DNA from: Betaproteobacteria bacterium UBA6910
GTDB taxonomy: Bacteria; Pseudomonadota; Gammaproteobacteria; Burkholderiales; UBA6910
Assembly (NCBI GenBank): GCA_002451065.1
Contig: DKBC01000350.1
Coordinates: forward strand, 1 to 6,810
Reading direction: 5' to 3'
Length of the DNA: 6,810 nucleotides
The stretch's first letter is position 1. Each line of letters begins with the position of its first letter. The notes below the pieces were generated by a model. The model ran no database searches and was not told where the DNA came from. It saw only the letters and a program-made list of their open reading frames with translations. This document shows positions 1-6,128 of this stretch, in pieces. The position numbers and the translations under genes are program-made.

Positions 1-1
1 C

Positions 2-1006
<1,005 letters not shown>

Positions 1007-1044
1007 GGGCCGGCGGAGAGAGCGGAAGATCGTCGTCCCGGCCC
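1007..1044 (+). repeat. Inverted repeat directly after the argG stop
   Basis: GGGCCGG at 1007-1013 and its exact complement CCGGCCC at 1038-1044 are separated by 24 nt. The left arm begins at the base after the argG TGA. In RNA this would be a 7-bp all-GC stem with a large loop. No T-run follows, so it is not a classical intrinsic terminator. It could protect the argG 3' end, lower read-through into ppnP, or be chance in GC-rich DNA. The rest of the 76-nt gap (1007-1082) shows no convincing promoter. Confidence 0.3.
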
Positions 1045-1082
1045 ATGGCCCCATCCGGCGCGGGCTCACCTGGAGACCAAGC

Positions 1083-1394
1083 ATGTCGCAATTTGACAAC
1101 GTGAGTGTGGTAAAGAAAGCCAACGTCTACTTCGACGGCAAGTGCGTGAGCCACACCGTGCTGTTTCCCGACGGCACGAAGAAGACCGTGGGCGTGATCT
1201 TTCCCTCCAGCCTGACTTTCAACACCGGCGCCCCGGAGGTGATGGAGCTAAACGGCGGGGTGTGCCGGGTCCGGCTCAGGGGCGAGCAGGACTGGAAGAG
1301 CTACCAGGGGGGTGAGTCGTTCAGCGTCCCCGGCAACTCCAGCTTCGACATCGAAACCCTGGAACTGCTGGATTACGTCTGCCACTTCAAGTAG
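1083..1394 (+). CDS. ppnP: Pyrimidine/purine nucleoside phosphorylase (DUF1255 / YaiE family)
   Basis: PpnP is a small cupin-like enzyme that phosphorolyses several nucleosides (adenosine, guanosine, inosine, uridine, cytidine, thymidine) to base plus ribose-1-phosphate, a salvage role. The product is 103 residues against about 94 in E. coli. Family hallmarks are an N-terminal [21 protein letters not shown] segment, [23 protein letters not shown], and the C-terminal [13 protein letters not shown] followed by DYVCHF. The frame is open farther upstream, to about 975, but the ATG at 1083 is chosen because a GGAG Shine-Dalgarno sits at 1072-1075 with a 7-nt spacer and the protein then begins where family members begin. 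It lies 76 nt after argG and 10 nt before yajQ. Family membership is clear; which nucleosides it prefers cannot be read from the sequence. Confidence 0.93.
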   Translation: MSQFDNVSVVKKANVYFDGKCVSHTVLFPDGTKKTVGVIFPSSLTFNTGAPEVMELNGGVCRVRLRGEQDWKSYQGGESFSVPGNSSFDIETLELLDYVCHFK

Positions 1395-1400
1395 GGAGGG
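1394..1400 (+). promoter_or_regulatory. Shine-Dalgarno of yajQ fused to the ppnP stop
   Basis: The run GGGAGGG shares its first G with the ppnP TAG stop (1392-1394) and lies 4 nt before the yajQ ATG. This decides the yajQ start over the longer open frame upstream and implies that ribosomes finishing ppnP can reinitiate on yajQ. Confidence 0.75.
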
Positions 1401-1404
1401 TAAC

Positions 1405-1890
1405 ATGCCCTCGTTCGACATCGTGTCCGAGGTGAACCAACATGAGGTCCGCAACGCCGTGGACCAGGCCAACAAGGAGATTGCGAACCGCTTCGACTTC
1501 AAGGGTTCCGACGCCCGAGTGGAGCAGGCGGAACTTCAACTCACCGTATTCGCCGACGACGATTTCAAGCTGAAGCAGGTGCACGAGGTCCTGGCCGGAA
1601 AGCTCAGCAAGCGCGGCGTGGACCTGCGCTCCCTGGAAAAGGGCGGCGTGGAGAAGATCTCCGGCAACAAGGTCAAACAGGAAGCCACGGTGAAGACCGG
1701 CATCGCCACCGACCAGGCCAAGAAGATCGTCAAGCTCATCAAGGACAGCAAGCTCAAGGTGCAGGCCAGCATCCAGGGCGACGCCGTGCGCGTGAGCGGC
1801 GGCAAGAAGGACCTACTGCAGGAGGCGATTCAGCTGGTCCGCAAATCGGTGACCGAAATCCCGCTGCAGTTCACCAACTTCCGGGACTGA
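1405..1890 (+). CDS. yajQ: YajQ family nucleotide-binding protein (UPF0234)
   Basis: The product is a 161-residue cytosolic protein of the YajQ/UPF0234 family, which is full family length. Members bind nucleotides; the Xanthomonas homologue is a cyclic-di-GMP receptor that works with a LysR-type regulator, and others were reported to bind RNA or tRNA. The sequence opens with [11 protein letters not shown], then [20 protein letters not shown] and KGSDARVE, the standard N-terminal signature. A lysine-rich centre follows ([14 protein letters not shown], residues about 88-101), then [20 protein letters not shown] and the C-terminal PLQFTNFRD. The ATG at 1405 gives exactly the family N terminus and has a strong Shine-Dalgarno. 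The frame is open back to 1312, but that part overlaps ppnP and is not family sequence. It is downstream of ppnP and probably co-transcribed. c-di-GMP binding here is inferred from relatives only. Confidence 0.95.
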   Translation: MPSFDIVSEVNQHEVRNAVDQANKEIANRFDFKGSDARVEQAELQLTVFADDDFKLKQVHEVLAGKLSKRGVDLRSLEKGGVEKISGNKVKQEATVKTGIATDQAKKIVKLIKDSKLKVQASIQGDAVRVSGGKKDLLQEAIQLVRKSVTEIPLQFTNFRD

Positions 1891-1909
1891 CTCCGGTCAG
1901 CCGGCCCGG
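1881..1909. terminator. Possible bidirectional hairpin spanning two convergent stop codons
   Basis: yajQ (stop 1888-1890) and the sodium channel gene (stop 1897-1899, minus strand) converge with 6 nt between stops. CTGAC at 1887-1891 pairs with GTCAG at 1896-1900 around a TCCG loop. CCGGG at 1881-1885 can extend this with CCCGG at 1905-1909, leaving an unequal internal loop. The structure can form in both transcripts. There is no T-tract on either side, so if it terminates at all it is not a standard intrinsic terminator. The core symmetry comes partly from two convergent TGA stops. Confidence 0.3.
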
Positions 1910-2778
1910 TCCGCCCGGGACCTGGCCTCCAGCAGGGACCTGAGGTCCCGGATCTCCCGGCGCAACGCCTCCAGATCGGCATGGGAGGTCGCGGTGATGT
2001 CCTGGGCGGCGTGCTCCAGGGCCGCCTCGGTCTTCTCCTGGCGCACCTGCTCCTCGCTATGGATCGCGCTCACGATGATGCCGATGAACAGGTTCAGCAT
2101 GGTGAACGTGGCAATCAGGATGAATGGGATGAAGAAGACCCAGGCGTAGGGGTATTGCTCCATTACCGGCCGCACAATGCCCATGGACCAGCTCTCCAGG
2201 GTCATGATCTGGAACAGGGTATACATGGAGCGGCCTACGGTCCCGAACCAGTCCGGGAAGGCCCCGCCAAACAGGTTAGTGGCAATAACCGCAAATACAT
2301 AAAAGATGAGCCCGATGATGAGGGCGATGGAGCCGATGCCGGGGATCGCCGTGAGCAGCGCCCCCACCACCCGGCGCATGGACGGCACCACGGACAGCAG
2401 CCGCAGGACCCGCAGCACGCGCAGGGCCCGCAGCACCGAGAACGGCCCGGAGGCGGGTATCAGGGCGATGCCCACCACCACAAAGTCGAACACGCTCCAG
2501 GGATCGCGGAAGAACCCCAGACCCCGGGCGGCGATGCGCAGCAGGATCTCCACCACAAACACGGACAGGATGGCGGCGTCCAGGGTTCTCAACAGAGGGC
2601 CGGCCTGGGCCATGACCTCGGCGGAGGTTTCCAGGCCGAGGGTCACCGCGTTGATCACGATCAGCGCGGTGACGAAGCGCTGAACCCGGGGTCCCTCCAC
2701 CCACGCGGCAAGCCGCGTCCGCCAGGGGGGCGGGGCCGAAGGCGGGGCAGGAAAGGAGGGAGACGTTCTTGGTTGCAT
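1897..2778 (-). CDS. Bacterial voltage-gated sodium channel (NaChBac/NavAb family)
   Basis: The product is a 293-residue single-domain subunit expected to form a homotetrameric, voltage-gated Na+ channel in the inner membrane. Segments in order are: Pro-rich N terminus (1-20); S1 about 33-52, with N43 and E50 in INAVTLGLETS; S2 about 62-84, with E77 and R81; S3 about 91-109, with D98; S4, with gating arginines R117, R120, R123 and R126 every third residue; S5 about 144-170; pore; S6 about 212-238, with N229. The selectivity filter TLESWSM (193-199, E195) is the NavAb motif, and the flanking GIVRP and YAWVFFIPFI also match. The C terminus has an acidic neck and a heptad coiled coil (L269, L272, I276, L279, L283), as in tetramerising Nav tails. 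The ATG at 2778 is chosen for its GAGGA site; the same frame runs on upstream but only as a shadow of the amidotransferase gene. It is the second gene of a two-gene unit. Physiological role here is unknown; in alkaliphilic Bacillus such channels serve pH homeostasis and motility. Confidence 0.95.
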   Translation of the reverse strand: MQPRTSPSFPAPPSAPPPWRTRLAAWVEGPRVQRFVTALIVINAVTLGLETSAEVMAQAGPLLRTLDAAILSVFVVEILLRIAARGLGFFRDPWSVFDFVVVGIALIPASGPFSVLRALRVLRVLRLLSVVPSMRRVVGALLTAIPGIGSIALIIGLIFYVFAVIATNLFGGAFPDWFGTVGRSMYTLFQIMTLESWSMGIVRPVMEQYPYAWVFFIPFILIATFTMLNLFIGIIVSAIHSEEQVRQEKTEAALEHAAQDITATSHADLEALRREIRDLRSLLEARSRADRAG

Positions 2779-2783
2779 GCGTG

Positions 2784-2789
2784 TCCTCA
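2784..2789 (-). promoter_or_regulatory. Shine-Dalgarno of the sodium channel gene fused to the upstream stop
   Basis: Read on the minus strand, TGAGGA combines the amidotransferase TGA (2789-2787) with a GAGGA Shine-Dalgarno (2788-2784), 5 nt before the channel ATG at 2778. It sets the channel start and indicates coupled translation of the two genes. Confidence 0.7.
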
Positions 2790-3497
2790 GGCAAGGCCGC
2801 GCAGCCAGCGGCTGTAAAGGATGTCGGCCACCCCATGAAGACCCGGGAGCCGACTTCTGAGCTCCTGCAGAATCGTGTCCACCGGCTGGACGCCAGGGCT
2901 GCGGCCATTGCGCTCTATTTCCCGGGCCCCGGTCTCGCACCACGACCTCACCAGCTCCTCGGTCATTTCGACATGGCATTGCAGCCCCAGATGATTGCCC
3001 AGCACGAATCCCTGGTTCGGGCAGTGGGCGCCGTCCAGGATGCGCGTAGCGCCCTCCGGGATGGAAAAGATCTCGCCGTGCCAGTGAAATGACGTGAACG
3101 CGCTCAAGCCCGGTCCCAGCCATTGCCGGGCCGCGTCGTTGTCCAGCACCCGCACCTCGCCCCAGCCAATTTCCTTCACCGGGCTGCGGCTCACCACCCC
3201 GCCCAGCGCCTTGGCCATGAGCTGGCCACCGAGGCAGTGGCCGAGTACCGGCACCTCCGCGGCCACTGCGCTTCGGATCAGCGACAGCGCGGGCGGGATC
3301 CAGGGCAGCTCGTCGTTTACGCTCATGGGTCCGCCCATGAACACCAGCCCCGAAAATGCAGAGGGCTCCTCGGGAATCGATTCCCCCTGATCCACCGCCA
3401 CCAGACACCAGGGAACCTGGCGCCGCTCGAGAAAAGTGGCAAAATACCCTGGACCCTCAATGGGGCTGTGGCGGAAGATGGCGACTGGCTTCATCAT
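2787..3497 (-). CDS. Class I glutamine amidotransferase (GMP synthase glutaminase-like), target unknown
   Basis: The product is a 236-residue stand-alone GATase1 domain, cytosolic, with no synthetase partner fused or adjacent. The family uses a Cys-His-Glu triad to hydrolyse glutamine or a gamma-glutamyl amide. Here the nucleophile is C88 in VLGHCLGGQ and the His-Glu pair is H175 and E177 in LQCHVEMT. FMGGPMSVND (53-62) is the usual oxyanion-hole strand region, and SFHWHGE (136-142) is typical of the GMP-synthase-like stand-alone group. Start: two Met codons stand in tandem (ATG at 3497 and 3494); the first is taken, but the ribosome site is weak (CCGAG nearby), so either is possible. It sits 8 nt upstream of the sodium channel gene and diverges from the protease gene. 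Glutamine itself, a gamma-glutamyl amine such as in polyamine breakdown, or another substrate are all possible; the sequence does not decide. Confidence 0.88.
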   Translation of the reverse strand: MMKPVAIFRHSPIEGPGYFATFLERRQVPWCLVAVDQGESIPEEPSAFSGLVFMGGPMSVNDELPWIPPALSLIRSAVAAEVPVLGHCLGGQLMAKALGGVVSRSPVKEIGWGEVRVLDNDAARQWLGPGLSAFTSFHWHGEIFSIPEGATRILDGAHCPNQGFVLGNHLGLQCHVEMTEELVRSWCETGAREIERNGRSPGVQPVDTILQELRSRLPGLHGVADILYSRWLRGLA

Positions 3498-3558
3498 GAC
3501 TCGGGAATTCGTCTTGGCTCATTCAATGCATTTTAGGGCAACCGCCATCGCCCTCGCG
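3498..3558. promoter_or_regulatory. Divergent start region between amidotransferase and protease genes
   Basis: Only 28 nt separate the amidotransferase start (3497, minus) from the favoured protease start (3526, plus). A minus-strand TAAAAT at 3535-3530 matches five of six -10 consensus bases and would give a leader of roughly 25 nt for the amidotransferase gene, but no good -35 lies 16-18 nt upstream. I see no convincing plus-strand promoter. Any promoters must therefore lie inside the opposite gene's coding sequence. Confidence 0.25.
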
Positions 3559-4164
3559 CTGCTTCCGGGAGCGGCTTTTGGCCTGGACATTCAGGTCGTA
3601 GGGCTCGGCGAGGACAAGGCCGTCATGGTAATCGACGGCGGCAAGCTGCGCACCCTTCGGGCTGGCCAGACCTCTCCCGAAGGCGTGAAACTGATCAGTT
3701 CCGACAGCCGCGGGGCGGTGGTGGAGTTCGATGGCAAGCGCCAGACGCTGGGGCTAGGCCGCCGCATCTCGGCCAGCAGCCCGACGCCGGAGTTCGCCTC
3801 CGTAACGCTGATGCCCGACGCGCGCGGGCACTTCATCGCCGATGCCTGGTTCAATGGCGCCCCCACCAAGGTACTGGTGGACACTGGCGCCAGCCTGGTG
3901 GTGATGAGCAGCCTGGACGCCAAGCGGATGGGGATCAGCTACCTGGCCGGGCAGAAGGGTTTCGCCAATACCGCCAACGGCGTCGCTCCCTTCTACCGCA
4001 TCATCCTCAACAATGTGAAGGTGGGGGGGGTCAGCCTGAAGCAGGTGGAAGCCGGCGTCATGGAAGGAAACTCTCCCCACATGCCGCTGCTGGGCATGAG
4101 TTTCCTCAATCGGGTGGAGATGAACCGAGACGGGTCGGCCATGACCCTGCGCCAACGTTATTGA
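3526..4164 (+). CDS. Exported retropepsin-like aspartic protease (clan AA)
   Basis: From the ATG at 3526 the product is 212 residues. It opens with a signal-peptide-like stretch, MHFRATAIALALLPGAAFG, with probable cleavage near residue 19, so it should act in the periplasm. The protease domain covers about 88-205: active-site DTGAS at 119-123 (D119), then DAKRMGI, and the second signature PLLGMSFLNRVEM at 187-199. One domain with a single DTG means the active enzyme must be a dimer, as in retropepsins. This fits the bacterial clan AA family known as TIGR02281. Residues 20-85 form a separate beta-rich segment (VMVIDGGKLRTLRAGQ, LISSDSRGAVVEFDGKRQTL) resembling the periplasmic GspC/PilP-type fold in pattern. 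Starts at 3436, 3478 and 3496 are in frame; 3496 or 3478 would lengthen the N terminus and overlap the divergent gene. 3526 places the signal peptide first, but its ribosome site is poor. Substrate unknown. Confidence 0.85.
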   Translation: MHFRATAIALALLPGAAFGLDIQVVGLGEDKAVMVIDGGKLRTLRAGQTSPEGVKLISSDSRGAVVEFDGKRQTLGLGRRISASSPTPEFASVTLMPDARGHFIADAWFNGAPTKVLVDTGASLVVMSSLDAKRMGISYLAGQKGFANTANGVAPFYRIILNNVKVGGVSLKQVEAGVMEGNSPHMPLLGMSFLNRVEMNRDGSAMTLRQRY

Positions 4165-4203
4165 CGGGCCGCTGAACAACTCTCCGGGAGCCGCGCTTCA
4201 CCC
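4165..4203. other. Short convergent gap between protease and ribBA
   Basis: These 39 nt separate the stops of the protease gene (plus) and ribBA (minus). I find only a weak 3-bp stem (CTC/GAG, 4180-4190) and no T-tract, so no recognisable intrinsic terminator for either strand. Confidence 0.5.
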
Positions 4204-5451
4204 TCATTGCTGCGGCTTGTCTTCCCCCACCAAAGACAGCATGTGCCCAAACTTGGCGCGTTTGGTGGCGAGGTAATTGACGTTTGACGAGCGCGGGGGA
4301 ACCTCCACCGCTACGCGCTCGGTAACCGTCAGGCCGTAGTCCTCCAGGGCCTTGACCTTGTCCGGGTTGTTGGTCATCAGGCGCACCTTGCGCACCCCCA
4401 GGTCGAACAGGATGTGGGCGCCAATGGAATAGTCCCGCATGTCGGCGGCGAACCCCAGGGCGTGGTTCGCCTCCACCGTGTCGTGCCCCCGGTCCTGCAG
4501 CGCGTAGGCCCGGATCTTGTTGAGCAGGCCGATGCCGCGGCCTTCGTCGAAGGAATACACGATCACGCCGCGCCCTGCGCGCTCTATCATGCTCATGGCG
4601 GCCTCCAGCTGCTCCCCACAGTCGCAGCGTTCGCTCCCGAAAACGTCCCCCGTCAGGCACTGGGAGTGCAGCCGCACCAGCACTGGCTCCTCCGAAGTGA
4701 CGTCTCCCTTCACCAGCACCGCATAGGTCTGGGTCTCGAGGCCGTCGGTGTAGACCACGAGTTCGAAGGGCCCGGCCTTGCTGGTGGGCAGCACCGTATG
4801 GGCCTTGCGCCGGATGGAGCGCTCGTGGCTGCGGTACTCGATGAGGTCCGCGACGCGCAGGATCTTGATGCCGTGCTTCGCGGCGAAGGCCTCCAGGTCC
4901 GGCATCCGCGCCATGGTGCCGTCCTGCTTCATGATCTCGCAGATCACGCCGGCGGGCTTGAGCCCCGCCATCCGCGCCAAGTCCACCGCCGCCTCGGTGT
5001 GGCCGCGGCGCGCCAACACCCCGCCGTCCACCGCCCGCAGGGTCTGCAGGCGTCCGGGACGGATGAGGTCGGAGGGTCGGGTGCCGTCGGCAATGGCCAC
5101 CGCAATGGTGCGGGCGCGGTCATGGGCGGACATGCCCGAGCCCACGCCCTCCCGGGCGTCGATGGGCGTGGCAAAGGCGGTGCCGAATTTCGTGGTGTTG
5201 CCGAGATCGTCCGCGATGAGGGAGATTCCCAGCTGCCGCATCCGTTCTTCGGTGAGCGCAAGGGACACCAGCCCGCGCCCCTCGGCGGCCATGAAATTGA
5301 TGGCCTCCGGCGTCGCGCGTTCCGCCGCCACAAACAGGTCGCCCTCGTTCTCCCGGTCCTCGTCGTCCACCAGGATCACCACGCGGCCGCGGCGCACGTC
5401 GGGCAGGATCTGCTCGACGATATACTCGCTGGTGCGCTGGCGGTCGGACAT
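4204..5451 (-). CDS. ribBA: Bifunctional DHBP synthase / GTP cyclohydrolase II
   Basis: This 415-residue fusion catalyses both entry reactions of riboflavin synthesis: ribulose-5-phosphate to 3,4-dihydroxy-2-butanone-4-phosphate (N-terminal half, about 1-207) and GTP to the diaminopyrimidine precursor (C-terminal half, about 208-410). The RibB half has the metal and substrate loop DDEDRENEGD (29-38; R33, E34, D38), R148 and H151 in RRGHTEA, and E172. The RibA half has the zinc cysteines C265, C276 and C278, EGR at 303-305, T325, D337 and R339 (acid/base and nucleophile positions in E. coli RibA), T360 and K365. Many proteobacterial RibBAs have a degenerate RibA half; this one looks complete. 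Oddities: the usual RPGH is RPGR (R134), HSECLTGD is HSQCLTGD (Q264), and the residues before EGR are FD rather than RQ. It follows folE by 11 nt, with no room for an FMN riboswitch directly ahead of it. Confidence 0.96.
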   Translation of the reverse strand: MSDRQRTSEYIVEQILPDVRRGRVVILVDDEDRENEGDLFVAAERATPEAINFMAAEGRGLVSLALTEERMRQLGISLIADDLGNTTKFGTAFATPIDAREGVGSGMSAHDRARTIAVAIADGTRPSDLIRPGRLQTLRAVDGGVLARRGHTEAAVDLARMAGLKPAGVICEIMKQDGTMARMPDLEAFAAKHGIKILRVADLIEYRSHERSIRRKAHTVLPTSKAGPFELVVYTDGLETQTYAVLVKGDVTSEEPVLVRLHSQCLTGDVFGSERCDCGEQLEAAMSMIERAGRGVIVYSFDEGRGIGLLNKIRAYALQDRGHDTVEANHALGFAADMRDYSIGAHILFDLGVRKVRLMTNNPDKVKALEDYGLTVTERVAVEVPPRSSNVNYLATKRAKFGHMLSLVGEDKPQQ

Positions 5452-5459
5452 TCCGGAGG

Positions 5460-5465
5460 CCCTCA
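5460..5465 (-). promoter_or_regulatory. Shine-Dalgarno of ribBA fused to the folE stop
   Basis: On the minus strand TGAGGG joins the folE TGA (5465-5463) to a GAGGG Shine-Dalgarno (5464-5460), 8 nt before the ribBA ATG at 5451. This supports the chosen start and coupled translation. Confidence 0.65.
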
Positions 5466-6116
5466 GGCGCGGTTGCCGCTCACCAGGTGGATGAACTCGG
5501 CCCGGGTGCGCTCGTCCTCAAACAGGCCGGTGAACGCCGAGGTGGTGGCGATGGAGTGCTGCTTCTGGATGCCGCGCATCACCATGCACATGTGCTGGGC
5601 CTCGATCACCACCGCCACCCCCACGGGGTTCAGGGTGCGATGAATGCAGTCGCGGATGTCGGTGGTGAGGCGCTCCTGGACCTGGAGCCGGCGCGCGTAG
5701 GCGTCCACCACGCGCGGGATTTTCGAGAGCCCCACGATGTAGCCGTTCGGGATGTAGGCCACGTGGGCCTTCCCGAAGAACGGCAGCAGGTGGTGCTCGC
5801 AAAGGGAGTACAGCTCGATGTCGCGGACGATCACCATCTGCTGGTAGTCCTCCTTGAACATGGCCGAGCGCAGGATCGCCTCCGGGTCCAGGCTGTAGCC
5901 GTGGGTGAGGAAGGTCATGGCCTTGGCCGCCCGCTCCGGGGTCTTGGCCAACCCCTCCCGGTCCGGGTCCTCGCGCAAGTCCTTGAGCACCGCGTGGTAG
6001 TGCCGCGCCATGCGCTCGATGGTCACGGGGTTGTACTGGTCGATCTTTTCGTACCCGTCCATCTCGTTCTCTTCCGCCATCTGGGGCCGGATCTCCAACC
6101 TCTTCTCTCGCTTCAC
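5463..6116 (-). CDS. folE: GTP cyclohydrolase I
   Basis: This cytosolic enzyme converts GTP to 7,8-dihydroneopterin triphosphate, the first step of folate synthesis and also the entry to queuosine precursors. The product is 217 residues, close to E. coli FolE (about 222). Zinc ligands are C106 and H109 in [10 protein letters not shown] and C177 in QHMCMVMRG. Other signatures are [18 protein letters not shown] (51-68), [20 protein letters not shown] (129-148) and TTSAFTGLF (191-199). This is the classic zinc-dependent type, not the FolE2 type. The start is GTG at 6116, preferred because a full AAGGAGG Shine-Dalgarno lies 5 nt upstream; ATGs at 6080 and 6062 lack this. This gives a charged N-terminal tail of about 20 residues before the conserved region. 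It is the middle gene of dxs-folE-ribBA. Confidence 0.96.
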   Translation of the reverse strand: MKREKRLEIRPQMAEENEMDGYEKIDQYNPVTIERMARHYHAVLKDLREDPDREGLAKTPERAAKAMTFLTHGYSLDPEAILRSAMFKEDYQQMVIVRDIELYSLCEHHLLPFFGKAHVAYIPNGYIVGLSKIPRVVDAYARRLQVQERLTTDIRDCIHRTLNPVGVAVVIEAQHMCMVMRGIQKQHSIATTSAFTGLFEDERTRAEFIHLVSGNRA

Positions 6117-6121
6117 GGCTG

Positions 6122-6128
6122 CCTCCTT
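6122..6128 (-). promoter_or_regulatory. Strong Shine-Dalgarno of folE fused to the dxs stop
   Basis: AAGGAGG (6128-6122, minus strand) overlaps the dxs TAA stop (6129-6127) and is 5 nt from a GTG start at 6116. It is the strongest ribosome site in the window and fixes the GTG as the folE start. Confidence 0.8.

Noticed and set aside
1981..2817. Plus-strand open frame opposite the sodium channel gene
   Set aside because: It is a His/Gly/Asp/Gln-rich shadow; the minus strand encodes a complete six-segment channel.
2779..3408. The channel reading frame stays open for 210 codons upstream of its ATG, giving an apparent 503-residue protein
   Set aside because: The upstream part is a shadow of the amidotransferase gene in another frame, is rich in G, R, A and P, and has no family likeness; the channel has its own ribosome site.
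3436..3525. Longer N terminus for the aspartic protease
   Set aside because: The extra residues would precede a good signal peptide and overlap the amidotransferase gene; kept only as an alternative.
4165..4203. Intrinsic terminator between the protease and ribBA genes
   Set aside because: Only a 3-bp stem and no T-run could be found on either strand.
5452..5462. FMN riboswitch ahead of ribBA
   Set aside because: Only 11 nt separate folE from ribBA, far too short, and no conserved FMN-aptamer boxes are visible.
4414..5643. Long plus-strand open frame opposite ribBA and folE
   Set aside because: Its His/Gly/Arg/Val-rich composition is typical of the antisense of GC-rich genes, and both opposite genes are unmistakable.
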